Positions 43,632-53,742 of a stretch of 64,000 nucleotides of DNA are shown here, piece by piece. Location of the stretch: positions 1 through 64,000 of the forward strand of contig NZ_JBHSHL010000013.1 in assembly GCF_042652965.1 (NCBI RefSeq). Direction: 5' to 3'. This stretch comes from Filifactor villosus (lineage in GTDB: Bacteria > Bacillota > Clostridia > Peptostreptococcales > Filifactoraceae). How positions within the stretch are numbered: position 1 is the first letter of the stretch; every line of letters starts with the position of its first letter. Both the position numbers and the translations under genes were made by a program. The notes below the pieces were generated by a model. It saw only the letters and a program-made list of their open reading frames with translations. It had not been told where the DNA came from and ran no database searches.

Positions 43632-45908
43632 ATGTTTGAACATCAAAGCATTACACAACTTCATGATTTTTTTGTAAATTTGAATGACAGACAGCCCAAG
43701 GGAGTCTATTTTTATCGCATCAACGGTTATAATGAAGAGGTTGCTCGATTCATTCGTCGTTACTATGAGAATGCCGCAAGAAGGGGCGTTATTATTGAAG
43801 GGAAGATCCCCAATCCTGATGAGAAGAACCTTTCTTACTACAAAGAGATCATGGGTATGAGGTTTCAGCCGGATATTGATTTCATATCCGAAAGCCTTAA
43901 AAAATGGTTGCCGAGGATGAACGACTATCAGAGGAAGAGTGTGGCAACTTCGATGTATCATACCTTACAAGGACTTAAACTTGCGGGCAAAAACGATAAT
44001 ATGATCAAGAATGCCTATGTTAAGTTTATGTGTTGGCTCTACTATAAATTTGAAAGGATCGTCAGTCAATTGGGAACCGAGGAGGTTCCTAAGATCTTGT
44101 ATGAAGGGGAGATAAGTAGCTACGAGCTTCTGTTGATTTCCATTCTCTCCGGCGCGGGTTGTGATGTGGTACTTTTGCAATATCGTGGAGATGAGGGCTA
44201 CCTCAAGTCCGATCCCGCTTCTGCAATGTCCCGGCTCCTATCTCTTACAGAAATGAAGCCGTTTCCTCCTTATTTTGATCTACGTTATATTAGGAAGACG
44301 ATACAGGAAGAGCTTAATATGGAGAGGTTGTACGGCAGGAGACCTCAATATACCAATTGTACCAATGCATGGATGGAAGGAAAGCCTCTGGAAGACTTCA
44401 AGAAGCCTCCTTCCCTGAGAGGCGATAAGGAAGGCTTTTACTATAATGGTTATTGCAGGATCAGAGGAGTCGAGGACAAGTTGACCTATGTCAATGACCT
44501 CTACCGCTTTTATCTGGAACTGAAAAATGAAGAGCGCCTGATCGCTGTGGCAAGTGAGAAGATTGAAGTGCCGACTATGCAAGAGATTTCTTCAATCAGG
44601 AGAAGAAACTACTCTTCTTTGGAACAGATGTTGGCAGATCTGTCGAGCAACCTTCAATACAGTGCCAATCCCGAACTTGAGAGGATCATGGTCAAGGCCT
44701 TTGTCGATGTGCTTTTTGCCGAGTCGAAGCAGGAAGATAAGAATATCAACAAATTGACAAACAAGGCCGTCTACCTTCTGTGCTGGCTCAAACGTTATCA
44801 GGAATCTCTGTTTTCCAACTGGAAGTTGCCACAGATCGGAGTATTTATCTATATGGGAGGTTGTAACAACGAGAATGAGGCCCTCTTTATGAGGTTTTTG
44901 TCAAGGCTCCCCGTTGATGTGTTGATCCTGCAACCGAACTTGAATCGTACCTGCCAACTGGAAGATGAGTTGTTGTATGAGGTCAACCATCCCGTTTCGA
45001 TGGGTGTGACGAGTTTTCCCACAGAACATTCCGAGGTTCAGGTGGGAACGGCAGCCTATCATGCCGAACGGGAACTCGATACTCTGTTGTATCAGGATTC
45101 CGGGATCTTTCGAGATCATCAGTACACCAAGGCCAACAGTGTCAACCTTCAGACGATGTATGAGGAAATCAAGATCTTATGGAAGGAAGAATTGAAGTAT
45201 CGACCGAACTTCAGTGTGGTCGATGACATCGTCAATCTTCCCGTTATCTTCTCGAAAGTGGCCGGGGTCAAAGATGGAGATGTACGGCAGTATTGGGCTT
45301 CGATCAAAGAACTGCTTACAGAAGATACCCTTGTGGTGCGAAGAGGATCTTACATTGATGCATTGAAACCGAATCCGATGAAGGCACATTCGGTGGATTT
45401 TTGGAAGTACAATCGATTGCAAAAGTCAAAAATTAAAGCGGATCCCAACTATCCCTACGGTATGCTGAGGGAGGATGTTCAGGAGCATATTCTGGATAAA
45501 CTGCAACTGTTGATTGAGAGCAAGGTCATAAAAGGGACTTTTGAGAACGGTATGGAATACAAGATCATCGCAACCATTCTCAACTTAGATAAAGAGGTGG
45601 TGAGGATGATCCAGCGTTTTGATTTCACAAAAATCAATCCCAAGCTGATTTATTTCAACACGGGAGAGGAGCTGATCACAATGGAAGATTCGATTTTTGT
45701 CGCTTTTTTAAACTTAGTCGGCTTTGATGTGGTTTTTTTCGTTCCCACCGGGTATCAAAGTATAGAAGGACATTTTAACAAGAAGATCATGGAAGAACAT
45801 CAGATCGGCACCTATGTATACGACTTGGAAGTGCCTGATTTGAAAACCGTATCGACACCTTCACGACCCAGAAGTTGGCGTGACAGGCTGTTCGGGAGAG
45901 GAGTATAG
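43632..45908 (+). CDS. YceG-family component of the Ter stress system
   Basis: The 758-residue protein is longer than B. subtilis YceG. It contains three similar Rossmann-like segments: LYEGEISSYELLLISIL with GAGCDVVLLQYRG, GVFIYMGGCNNENEALFMRFL with VDVLILQPN, and YFNTGEELITMEDSIF with GFDVVFFVPTG. The family is found with TelA and TerD in toxic-anion and stress operons and is thought to be cytoplasmic. Its activity is unknown. telA begins two bases after the stop, so the two are coupled. Confidence 0.85.
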   Translation: MFEHQSITQLHDFFVNLNDRQPKGVYFYRINGYNEEVARFIRRYYENAARRGVIIEGKIPNPDEKNLSYYKEIMGMRFQPDIDFISESLKKWLPRMNDYQRKSVATSMYHTLQGLKLAGKNDNMIKNAYVKFMCWLYYKFERIVSQLGTEEVPKILYEGEISSYELLLISILSGAGCDVVLLQYRGDEGYLKSDPASAMSRLLSLTEMKPFPPYFDLRYIRKTIQEELNMERLYGRRPQYTNCTNAWMEGKPLEDFKKPPSLRGDKEGFYYNGYCRIRGVEDKLTYVNDLYRFYLELKNEERLIAVASEKIEVPTMQEISSIRRRNYSSLEQMLADLSSNLQYSANPELERIMVKAFVDVLFAESKQEDKNINKLTNKAVYLLCWLKRYQESLFSNWKLPQIGVFIYMGGCNNENEALFMRFLSRLPVDVLILQPNLNRTCQLEDELLYEVNHPVSMGVTSFPTEHSEVQVGTAAYHAERELDTLLYQDSGIFRDHQYTKANSVNLQTMYEEIKILWKEELKYRPNFSVVDDIVNLPVIFSKVAGVKDGDVRQYWASIKELLTEDTLVVRRGSYIDALKPNPMKAHSVDFWKYNRLQKSKIKADPNYPYGMLREDVQEHILDKLQLLIESKVIKGTFENGMEYKIIATILNLDKEVVRMIQRFDFTKINPKLIYFNTGEELITMEDSIFVAFLNLVGFDVVFFVPTGYQSIEGHFNKKIMEEHQIGTYVYDLEVPDLKTVSTPSRPRSWRDRLFGRGV

Positions 45909-45910
45909 TT

Positions 45911-47053
45911 ATGGGTCTGGATTTTAAGAAGGGGGCACCTTCACCGATGACGCAGGTGCAGCCTAAGGAAGAAGTCACAGAGGTAACACAGTACGACATT
46001 GTCGAAGATCGTCAGAAGATGAATGTGGAGTTGGTCAATTCGGCGGAGGTTGATGCCCTCGTCAGTACCATCGAGGTACACAATCTTGATACCATCGTTT
46101 CCTTCGGTGCCGAAGTTGCCGAGGAGGTATCAAAGGCCTCCGACATTGTGCTTAGAAGTATGAATATGTCACAGATCGATGATTCCGGAGCCTTACTCAA
46201 TACGCTTGCCAAGATTATGGATAAGTTCGATATCGATGAGATCAAGGAAAATCCGGGCTTATTGGGTAAGTTGTTCGGAAATTTGAGAAGACAACTCGAC
46301 AGGATCTTGGAGAAGTACAATACCATGGGTGATGAGGTCGATAAGATCTATGTGCAGCTTAAGCAGTATGAAGGGGAGATCAGACAGTCGAATCGAAAGC
46401 TAAATCAGATGTTCGAGGCCAATGTTGCCTACTATCGAGATCTCGTAAAATATATTTTAGCAGGAGAGCAGGGATGCAAGGAGCTTGAAGAGTACATCGC
46501 TCAAAGGGAAGCGGAACTTGCCTCCACGGGCGACAACTCGATTCAATTTGAACTTACTACTTTGAACCAGGCACTGATGATGCTGGAGCAGAGGACGCAG
46601 GATCTTAGGATCGCTGAAAATATAGCAATGCAGTCTATTCCGATGATAAAGACGATGGAGTTTACCAATATGAACCTTGTTCGAAAGATCAACTCCGCCT
46701 TCATCATAACCTTGCCGGTATTCAAGCAGGCGCTAGCTCAGGCGATCATGTTGAAGCGTCAGAGAATCCAAGCGGAGGCGATGTCGGCCCTGGATGAAAA
46801 AACTAATGAAATGCTTATCAGAAACGCTCAGAATACGGTGGAACAGTCTAAGATGGCGGCAAGGCTCGCATCGGGAAGTTCCATTCAGATCGAAACGTTG
46901 GAAACAACTTGGAAAACGATTGTGAACGGTATTGACGAGACCAAACAGATCCAAGAGAATGCTCGAAGAAAGCGTATTGAAGATCAGGCGAAACTCGAAC
47001 ATATCAAGCAGGAGTTTGACAAGATGTATCATATAGGGAATAAGACAAACTAA
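45911..47053 (+). CDS. TelA-family toxic anion resistance protein
   Basis: The 380 residues are almost entirely helical. A conserved core of the TelA/KlaA family includes LLGKLFGNLRRQLDRILEKY and the segment with YYRDLVKYILAGEQG and YIAQREAEL. An N-terminal tail of about 50 residues is polar, and a coiled coil ends the protein. TelA proteins go with TerD proteins in tellurite resistance and cell envelope stress. No enzymatic motif is visible. It follows yceG directly and precedes three terD genes. Confidence 0.9.
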   Translation: MGLDFKKGAPSPMTQVQPKEEVTEVTQYDIVEDRQKMNVELVNSAEVDALVSTIEVHNLDTIVSFGAEVAEEVSKASDIVLRSMNMSQIDDSGALLNTLAKIMDKFDIDEIKENPGLLGKLFGNLRRQLDRILEKYNTMGDEVDKIYVQLKQYEGEIRQSNRKLNQMFEANVAYYRDLVKYILAGEQGCKELEEYIAQREAELASTGDNSIQFELTTLNQALMMLEQRTQDLRIAENIAMQSIPMIKTMEFTNMNLVRKINSAFIITLPVFKQALAQAIMLKRQRIQAEAMSALDEKTNEMLIRNAQNTVEQSKMAARLASGSSIQIETLETTWKTIVNGIDETKQIQENARRKRIEDQAKLEHIKQEFDKMYHIGNKTN

Positions 47054-47077
47054 ATACTTTTAAGGAGGTAACAAGAA

Positions 47078-47659
47078 ATGCCTATTAATTTATCAAAGGG
47101 TCAAAAGGTAGACTTAACAAAGGGAAATCCGGGCCTAAAAAACATTATGGTCGGCTTGGGATGGGATGTCAATGCCTTCGATTCCGGAGCGGCTTTCGAC
47201 TTGGATGCTGCTGCCTTCATGTGCGGTGCAAACGGCAAATGCCCTACAGATCAAGATTTCATCTTCTACGGAAACCTTGAGCATTCAAGTACATCGGTCA
47301 AACACATGGGGGATAACCTAACGGGAGAAGGAGAAGGTGATGACGAGCAGATCCAAATCAATTTGGCAAACATTCCTGCAAATATTGAGAAGATAGCATT
47401 TACCGTTACCATCTATGATGCGGAAACCAGGAAACAAAACTTCGGACAGGTATCGAATGCCTTTATTCGAATTGTAGATGAGGCAACAAACACAGAGTTG
47501 ATCCGTTACGACTTGGGAGAAGATTTCTCGATCGAGACCGCCGTCGTAGTCGGAGAATTGTACAGAAATAACGGAGAGTGGAAGTTTAATGCGATCGGAA
47601 GCGGATTCCAAGGCGGATTGAGAGCACTCTGCGGTCACTATGGAATTGATGTAGCATAA
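47078..47659 (+). CDS. TerD-family protein (copy 1)
   Basis: The 193 residues hold a complete TerD domain: VDLTKGNPGLKNIMVGLGWD, FDLDAAAFM with calcium-binding acidic residues, HMGDNLTGEGEGDDEQI and RYDLGEDFSIETAVVVGELY. TerD domains bind calcium and assemble at the membrane in stress responses. AAGGAGGTAAC precedes the ATG. It shares most of its sequence with the next gene (VTIYDAETRKQNFGQVSNAF against VTIYEAETRNQNFGQVSNAF), so the two arose by tandem duplication. Confidence 0.95.
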   Translation: MPINLSKGQKVDLTKGNPGLKNIMVGLGWDVNAFDSGAAFDLDAAAFMCGANGKCPTDQDFIFYGNLEHSSTSVKHMGDNLTGEGEGDDEQIQINLANIPANIEKIAFTVTIYDAETRKQNFGQVSNAFIRIVDEATNTELIRYDLGEDFSIETAVVVGELYRNNGEWKFNAIGSGFQGGLRALCGHYGIDVA

Positions 47660-47669
47660 GGAGGATAAT

Positions 47670-48251
47670 ATGCCGGTTAGTTTGAAAAAAGGTCAGAAAG
47701 TAAGTATCACAAAGGACAATCCCGGATTGTCCAAGGTCGTAGTAGGCTTGGGATGGGATGTCAATGCCTTCGATACAGGAGGCAGCTTTGACTTGGATAC
47801 ATCCGCGTTTTTGTTGACGGATGCAGGTAAGGTATCCAAGCCGGAGGACTTTGTTTATTTTGGCAACCTCAACCACCCTTCCGGAAGTGTTCAACATATG
47901 GGAGATAACCTGACAGGAGCCGGAGACGGAGACGATGAGCAGATCAAGATCAATCTTTCCGGAATCCCTGCCGAGATCACAAAGATCGCATTTACCGTTA
48001 CCATCTATGAGGCGGAGACAAGAAATCAAAACTTCGGACAGGTCAGCAATGCCTTCATTCGTATTTACAATGAAGAAACCGGAGAAGAGATCCTTCGCTA
48101 CGACTTGGGAGAAGATTTCTCCATCGAGACGGCGGCTGTATTCGGAGAACTCTATAAGAACAACGGAGAATGGAAGTTCAACGCAATCGGAAGCGGTTAC
48201 CAAGGCGGTCTTGCAGCATTGTGCGGAAGCTACGGCATCGATGTTGAGTAG
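47670..48251 (+). CDS. TerD-family protein (copy 2)
   Basis: The 193 residues repeat the TerD layout with VSITKDNPGLSKVVVGLGWD, FDLDTSAFLL, HMGDNLTGAGDGDDEQI and FSIETAAVFGELYKN. It starts 10 bp after copy 1, with AAGGAGGATA as ribosome binding site. The acidic loop expected to bind calcium is intact. Confidence 0.95.
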   Translation: MPVSLKKGQKVSITKDNPGLSKVVVGLGWDVNAFDTGGSFDLDTSAFLLTDAGKVSKPEDFVYFGNLNHPSGSVQHMGDNLTGAGDGDDEQIKINLSGIPAEITKIAFTVTIYEAETRNQNFGQVSNAFIRIYNEETGEEILRYDLGEDFSIETAAVFGELYKNNGEWKFNAIGSGYQGGLAALCGSYGIDVE

Positions 48252-48282
48252 TCGAAAATAAAACAGGAAAGTAGGAGATACT

Positions 48283-48870
48283 ATGTCAATCAGTCTGCAA
48301 AAAGGGCAAAAAGTAAGTTTATCCAAAGAGAATGCCGGACTTTCGAAAGTGGTCGTAGGTTTGGGTTGGGATGAAGTCGAACAAAAAAGAGGATTCTTTT
48401 CCGCAAAACCGGCAGCAATCGATTGCGATGCTTCCGCCATCCTTCTTCAAGGAGGAAAACTTTGCGATAAAAAAGACTTGGTCTATTTTGGAAATCTGCA
48501 ACACCCGACAGGAACGGTAAAGCATATGGGGGATAACCTGACCGGAGCGGGAGAAGGAGATGACGAGCAGATCATCGTCGATTTGGCTTCAATACCTGCA
48601 CAGTACGATAGAGTTGTTATCGTTGCAAACATCTATCAAGCGGTGCAGAGAAACCAACACTTCGGCTTGATCCGAAATGCCTTCATCCGCCTTGTGGACG
48701 AAAGGACCGACACGGAGATGTGTAGATATAACTTGACGGACGATTATTCCGGGATGAGTGCTATCATTTTTGGAGAAATCTACAGACACAATGGAGAGTG
48801 GAAGTTCAATGCCATGGGACAGGGAACGACGGATCCCGGACTTGGAGAACTTGCAAACCGATATGTATAA
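48283..48870 (+). CDS. TerD-family protein (copy 3, diverged)
   Basis: The 195 residues keep VSLSKENAGLSKVVVGLGWD, CDASAILLQ and HMGDNLTGAGEGDDEQI. They differ by an insertion after GWDEVEQKRGFFSAKPA and by a distinct C-terminal third (YDRVVIVANIYQAVQRNQHFG). It is thus an older paralog than copies 1 and 2, and may form mixed assemblies with them. A palindromic terminator follows. Confidence 0.93.
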   Translation: MSISLQKGQKVSLSKENAGLSKVVVGLGWDEVEQKRGFFSAKPAAIDCDASAILLQGGKLCDKKDLVYFGNLQHPTGTVKHMGDNLTGAGEGDDEQIIVDLASIPAQYDRVVIVANIYQAVQRNQHFGLIRNAFIRLVDERTDTEMCRYNLTDDYSGMSAIIFGEIYRHNGEWKFNAMGQGTTDPGLGELANRYV

Positions 48871-48889
48871 TTAAGGAACGTAAACTACA

Positions 48890-48925
48890 GGGAGAGAAAC
48901 TGTACAGTTTCTCTCTTGCTTTATT
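48890..48925 (+). terminator. terminator of the rhomboid-yceG-telA-terD operon
   Basis: GAGAGAAACTG and CAGTTTCTCTC form a near-perfect palindrome, and TTGCTTTATT follows. It separates the terD genes from the calcium ATPase. Confidence 0.8.
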
Positions 48926-49063
48926 AGAACTGCTGTGCGTTGGAGTTGTTGTCAATAGGAACTGTATGCTTGAGCTGTTATTGCTCTATACAGAGGTTGA
49001 AACCTATCGAAAGGGAATACAACAGACAGTAGTATGAATTTGAAAAGGGGAAGTAAAAAATTT

Positions 49064-51760
49064 ATGAAATATAAAGGATTATCCAATAAGGAAGTGGAAC
49101 TCTCCAGGCAACAGCACGGATCGAATGCTATTCCCGATTCCGAGCCTACCACGTTTTGGGACGAGTTTAAGGAAACATTTAAGGATCCTATGATTCGGAT
49201 CTTGCTTGCGATTGCATTGTTGATGATTGTAATGTTTTTCTTCGGTTATGCAGAGATCTATGAGCCTTTGGGAACGATTATTGCGGTCATCATCGTAGCG
49301 ATCGTATCGGCAAAAACCGGAGTTGCAAGCGATACAAAGTACAGGGAACTCAAGGACAGTACCGAAAAAGACAAGTGTAAGGCCATACGGGAAGGCGTTG
49401 TGACCGTGATCGATGTCGATGATGTCGTTGTTGGAGATAAGCTTCTATTGCAGTCGGGGGATAAGATTCCCGCGGACGGAGTCTTGGTCGGCGGCTCTCT
49501 GCGTGTAGACAACTCCGCTCTGAACGGAGAGGCGGAAGAGTGTAAGAAGACGGAGGCTGATGAAAGTTTTGAACTTGCAGACGATATTACGGGAGACACC
49601 TTTGTCGACCGTCACTCTCTGTTTAGAGGAGCGGTTGTTTTTGACGGAGAAGGTATTTTGGATGTGCGTAAGGTCGGACTGAGCACGATGATGGGAAAGA
49701 TGGCGGAAGAGATGCAGGAAGAGGAGATTGATTCTCCTTTGAAGGTAAAACTCGGAAAACTCGCACATCAGATATCGACTTTCGGATATATTGCGGCAAT
49801 TGTGATCGCGATCTTGTATATGGCACACTTCATCGTTGTAGCCGGAGGCGTTTCCGCCTACTTCTCAATGGGGATCGAAAAACTTGTGAAAGACGTTGTA
49901 GAGGCGGTATCGCTTGCTATTGTCATCATCGTATGTGCGGTACCGGAAGGACTTCCTCTGATGATCTCTCTGGTTTTGATGCAAAATACCAGCAAGATGC
50001 TCGCGCACAACGTCTTGGTGCGAAAGGCGGAAGGAATCGAAACTGCAGGTTCGATCAACATCCTGTTCAGTGATAAAACAGGTACGATCACCAAAGGACA
50101 ACTTGAGGTTGTGGATTTCTTCCTCGGAGACGGAAGCTCAATTGAGATCCCGCACTTGGCTCAACATAAAGATATCAATGAACTTCTTGAACTTGCAATC
50201 GGCAAAAACACGCAATCCATGTTTGATTCCTCTCACAGGGTCATCGGAGGAAATGCAACCGATCAAGCCCTTATGAAGTTCCTCGGTGAAGAGAGTTTTA
50301 AACGTTTGGATGAAGACAGAACCCATCAGATTACAGCACAGCAGGGATTTAACTCGGCGAATAAATTCAGTCAGGTAAGGATCGATTCTTTGGGCAAGAC
50401 TTTCTACAAGGGGGCTCCTGAGCGTCTTCTTGCGGGAGCGACGAAGTATGTTGCACAAAACGGAGAGATAAAACCGATCGACAAAGCGGCCCTCGACAAG
50501 AAGATTGACGAGTTGGCGACCAAGGCGATGAGGGTGTTGGCCTTCGGTTATTCTAAGCAGGATCTTGTCGAAAATACCATTAACGAAGATGTTGTAATCA
50601 TAGGTTTGGTAGGGATCCGAGATGATGTTCGACCTGAGGCGAAAGAAGCGATTCACGCCGTTCAACATGCGGGAATCCAAGTCGTTATGATTACCGGAGA
50701 CAGGCTTGAAACGGCGATTGCCATTGCGAAGGATGCAGGCTTGTTGCAAAATGAGAAGGATATGGCGATCTCGTCGGCACAACTCAATGAGATGAGCGAC
50801 GATGAGGTCAAACGCATCATTCCATCCATTCGGGTTATCGCCAGAGCTCTTCCCACGGATAAATCGAGGATGGTAAGACTCTGTCAGGAGATGAACCTCG
50901 TTGTAGGGATGACCGGGGACGGGGTAAACGATTCTCCGGCGTTAAAGAGAGCGGATGTCGGCTTTGCCATGGGTAGCGGAACGGAAGCGGCAAAAGAAGC
51001 GGGAGAGATTGTTATTCTGGATGACAACTTCAAATCGATCAAGGATGCGATCTGGTATGGAAGAACAATTTATCATAACATATTGAAATTCTGTAAATTT
51101 CAGTTGGTGATTAATGTGACTGCAGTTGTCGTAAGTGCGATTGCACCGTTCTTCGGCATCGAAGAACCCCTTAAGGTCACCCACTTGTTATTTGTCAACC
51201 TTGTAATGGACGGATTGGCCGCTATTATGCTCGGCAATGAACCGGCACTTGAAAAATATATGTATGAAAAACCCAGAAGACGTGATGAGAATATCGTGAG
51301 CAGGGAGATGATGGCACAGATCCTGATTATGGGTGCGTGGTTGACGCTCCTCAGTTTCCTCTATCTCAAACTTCCCTTCTTCCAAAACTTCTTTGAAACT
51401 CCCGAGCAGCATCTTACGGGATACTTTGTACTCTTCATTGTGAGTGCATTGTTTAACGGTTTCAACGTAAGGGATGATGCCTTCGGTATCTTTAAAGGCT
51501 TGGATGAGAATACGGGCTTTTTGAGAGTGTTCTTTATTATCATACTGGTTCAGGCGGCAATCGTCAATGCACCGCTTATTCCTCTTGAGATATTCAAGTG
51601 GATAGGAAATATGTTCAGCTGTGTACCGTTCGGGCTCCAAGGTTGGATCGTCATTATACTTTTGTCTATGACGATGATTCCCGTCGATATGGTGCGAAAA
51701 CTCTTTTTGACGAGAGAGACCAAGGGGGTTGTCGAAGGACAGGTGGAGCGAGCGGTATAA
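49064..51760 (+). CDS. calcium-translocating P-type ATPase
   Basis: The start at 49064 has AAAAGGGGAAG at a good distance; an ATG at 49034 lacks one. The 898 residues show the P2-type layout: N-terminal SNKEVELSRQQHGSNAIP, TGE-like actuator loop LNGEAEE, PEGL in membrane helix 4, phosphorylation site FSDKTGTITKG, MITGD and GDGVNDSPALKRADVG. Ten membrane helices are expected. It pumps Ca2+ out of the cytoplasm. Calcium pumps of this kind are part of Ter-type clusters, which fits the calcium-binding TerD proteins next to it. Confidence 0.95.
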   Translation: MKYKGLSNKEVELSRQQHGSNAIPDSEPTTFWDEFKETFKDPMIRILLAIALLMIVMFFFGYAEIYEPLGTIIAVIIVAIVSAKTGVASDTKYRELKDSTEKDKCKAIREGVVTVIDVDDVVVGDKLLLQSGDKIPADGVLVGGSLRVDNSALNGEAEECKKTEADESFELADDITGDTFVDRHSLFRGAVVFDGEGILDVRKVGLSTMMGKMAEEMQEEEIDSPLKVKLGKLAHQISTFGYIAAIVIAILYMAHFIVVAGGVSAYFSMGIEKLVKDVVEAVSLAIVIIVCAVPEGLPLMISLVLMQNTSKMLAHNVLVRKAEGIETAGSINILFSDKTGTITKGQLEVVDFFLGDGSSIEIPHLAQHKDINELLELAIGKNTQSMFDSSHRVIGGNATDQALMKFLGEESFKRLDEDRTHQITAQQGFNSANKFSQVRIDSLGKTFYKGAPERLLAGATKYVAQNGEIKPIDKAALDKKIDELATKAMRVLAFGYSKQDLVENTINEDVVIIGLVGIRDDVRPEAKEAIHAVQHAGIQVVMITGDRLETAIAIAKDAGLLQNEKDMAISSAQLNEMSDDEVKRIIPSIRVIARALPTDKSRMVRLCQEMNLVVGMTGDGVNDSPALKRADVGFAMGSGTEAAKEAGEIVILDDNFKSIKDAIWYGRTIYHNILKFCKFQLVINVTAVVVSAIAPFFGIEEPLKVTHLLFVNLVMDGLAAIMLGNEPALEKYMYEKPRRRDENIVSREMMAQILIMGAWLTLLSFLYLKLPFFQNFFETPEQHLTGYFVLFIVSALFNGFNVRDDAFGIFKGLDENTGFLRVFFIIILVQAAIVNAPLIPLEIFKWIGNMFSCVPFGLQGWIVIILLSMTMIPVDMVRKLFLTRETKGVVEGQVERAV

Positions 51761-51856
51761 AATTTTTATCCGATAAAAATTCTGCATTTACAGAGAAATA
51801 TCATCGTAAAGAAGTACTCGGTTGGTTGTAGAATATGGATTGCCGTGCGAAAATTT

Positions 51857-51974
51857 ATACGATTATCTATTAGATTTGACAGGTGGAACGCTTTTGAAGC
51901 ATATCATCTTCAAAATTGTTTTTTGGTAAGGATAGATGTTTCATACCCGGCAATTTCAAACGGAGAATAGTATT
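51857..51974 (+). repeat. interspersed repeat family A copy
   Basis: It runs from ATACGATTATCTATTAG through GGAACGCTTTTGAAGCATATC to AAACGGAGAATAGTATT (parts given). It closely matches 55595-55709. It fills the 51761-52093 gap together with the hairpin at 52030-52068. Confidence 0.75.
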
Positions 51975-52029
51975 AAAAAGAGAATAATATAACCGCATAT
52001 TTGGATAAATAAGGATGATCAAAAAACAG

Positions 52030-52068
52030 GGAGTTGCCGGAGAAGAATCTTCTTCGGCTCTTTGTTTT
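52030..52068 (+). terminator. hairpin upstream of the HAD gene
   Basis: GCCGGAGAAG pairs with CTTCTTCGGC, followed by TCTTTGTTTTTG. It lies only about 25 bp before the HAD start, so it either ends the ATPase transcript or attenuates the HAD gene. Confidence 0.65.
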
Positions 52069-52093
52069 TGTACAGGAAGGATGGAGAGACAAG

Positions 52094-52849
52094 ATGATCT
52101 TTCACACGGATTTGGATAATACTCTCATATATTCTTACAAACACAATATAGGAAAGAACAAGAGGATGGTGGAGAGGTATCAGGGCAGAGAGATCTCTTT
52201 TATGACAGAGTTCACTTATGAAATGCTGAAGGATGTCAAGGATGAGATAATGGTTGTTCCTACAACGACAAGAACAAAGGAGCAGTATAAGAGGATCAAT
52301 TTGGGAGTAGGGAAGTTTCCTTATGAATTGGTGTGTAACGGAGGAGTTCTTCTCATAGACGGAAAACGTGACGAGAATTGGTACGAAGCCTCGGTGGAGT
52401 TGGTAAGAAATGCCAGAGAGCTTCTCGACGATTCGGTGGAGTTTTTGAAGAGGGATGAGAGGACTGCCTTTGAAGTAAGGTTTATCGAGGAACTCTTTGT
52501 TTTTACAAAGTGTAATGAGGTGGAAAGTGTGGTAAAAGACTTGAGAGAACGCCTGGATCCGACAAAACTTGATATATTTCACAATGGAAGCAAGCTTTAT
52601 GTGATCCCGAAGACCTTGGCTAAGGGCAAAGCGCTTGAGAGGATGAAGGAGTATACGCAAGGAGGACATATTATTTCCGCAGGAGACAGCGACTTCGACA
52701 TATCGATGTTTGAATATTCGGACCTGAGCTTTGCTCCCGAGAGTCTTGCGAAAAAGGCATCTCTGCCGTCAAAGACAGTGGTATTGTCTGAAGATGGTCT
52801 ATTCTCAGAAAAAATGCTTCATGAGATTTTGGTATTGCTGTCTTTTTAG
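52094..52849 (+). CDS. HAD-superfamily phosphatase of the Ter cluster
   Basis: The start at 52094 follows GGATGGAGAG. The 251 residues open with HTDLDNTLIYS (HAD motif I), then VPTTTRTKEQYKRI (motif II) and end with SAGDSDFDISMF (motif IV), followed by LSFAPESLA. This small HAD family accompanies the PRTase, StiP and aldolase genes in Ter biosynthetic modules and may dephosphorylate an intermediate. The substrate is unknown. Confidence 0.87.
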   Translation: MIFHTDLDNTLIYSYKHNIGKNKRMVERYQGREISFMTEFTYEMLKDVKDEIMVVPTTTRTKEQYKRINLGVGKFPYELVCNGGVLLIDGKRDENWYEASVELVRNARELLDDSVEFLKRDERTAFEVRFIEELFVFTKCNEVESVVKDLRERLDPTKLDIFHNGSKLYVIPKTLAKGKALERMKEYTQGGHIISAGDSDFDISMFEYSDLSFAPESLAKKASLPSKTVVLSEDGLFSEKMLHEILVLLSF

Positions 52850-52984
52850 GCGGTGTTTTTTCCTGCTGTTCTCTGATGGAAGGATGAGATCATCCATCTC
52901 TATGAATAGAAAAATTTGTTATATCTCCTATAGAGTAAGGGACGTTGATAGCGACAGTTCGGATCGATGATGTATAAATAACGG

Positions 52985-53293
52985 AAGTTGTACCTTGCTG
53001 TATGGATGCTATTATCTATTAACATTGACAGGTTGAGAATTTTGAAGTATAGAAACCTCCGAATTGTCTTTTGATACTATTTTTCAATAGAAGTGTGGAT
53101 ATATCTATTTTTCGATGACGAAAAACCATGTTGTCTTCTATGGGTCACAGATTGTTTATATCCACGATTCAAAAGAATAGTAGTGTAGCGGCACGTTGAA
53201 ATTCACGGTAATTTCGACTTTGATATGAATTCTTTCGGTTTATAACCGAGATAAGAAATAAAGCTAAATATCAATATGTCAGGACAGTAGTAT
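52985..53293. repeat. run of three interspersed repeats (families A, B, D)
   Basis: A left half of family A (GCTATTATCTATTAACATTG) ends at about 53073. It joins a family B copy at 53074-53185 (ATACTATTTTTCAATAGAAG to CAAAAGAATAGTAGTG), and family D follows at once (53185-53293, GTTGAAATTCACGGTAATTTC to TCAGGACAGTAGTAT). No gene is supported in 52850-53739. Confidence 0.7.
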
Positions 53294-53360
53294 GATAAGT
53301 ATATATTGTGCATATTCGGCATTTCTATCGCAGAATAGTATATAAGAAAAAGAGGAACAA

Positions 53361-53403
53361 AAAAACCGTACACCCCCGGATTGAGGAAGGGTACGGTTTT
53401 TTA
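53361..53403. terminator. strong hairpin with A and T runs in a repeat region
   Basis: AAAAAACCGTAC pairs with GTACGGTTTTTT around a 19-base loop. It can act in both directions. On the minus strand it may close the AIM24-terD pair, although that gene ends 340 bp away. Confidence 0.7.
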
Positions 53404-53462
53404 ATCTGTGCGGTATTGCCTTCGCATATACACGTTTGCACAAGATTTTTGGCAGTTTTTGA

Positions 53463-53577
53463 TAGTACTGTTACCTGATAAAATGGAAGGGATAATACTT
53501 TGGAGTATACCATCTCCGATTGTTTTTCGCTCATTCCATAATTCTGTATATCCGGCATTTCAAAGAGAGAATAGTAT
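53463..53577 (+). repeat. interspersed repeat family A copy
   Basis: It runs from AGTACTGTTACCTGATAAAATG through ATACTTTGGAGTATACC to AAAGAGAGAATAGTAT (parts given). The inner TTTGGAGTATA corresponds to TTTGAAGCATA in other copies. Confidence 0.65.
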
Positions 53578-53634
53578 AAACAGCTAGAGGAGGTCTTCAG
53601 CTATTGAAGCCCTCACAGGAAACCAAAAAACTCC

Positions 53635-53742
53635 GGTGTAATGGCACATTGAAATTCATAGTAATTCCAACTTTGATAAGAACTCTTTTGGTTCATAACC
53701 GAGATAAAAAATAAAGCTAAATATCAATATGTCAGTATATTA
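53635..53742 (+). repeat. interspersed repeat family D copy, overlapping a stop codon
   Basis: It contains TTGAAATTCATAGTAATTCC and AAAGCTAAATATCAATATG. It is nearly the same as 53185-53293, 450 bp away. Its end includes the stop codon of the AIM24 gene (53740-53742). Confidence 0.7.

Noticed and set aside
47586..48440. 284-codon minus-strand frame over the terD genes
   Set aside because: It spans three intact terD genes and their spacers and is a shadow frame.
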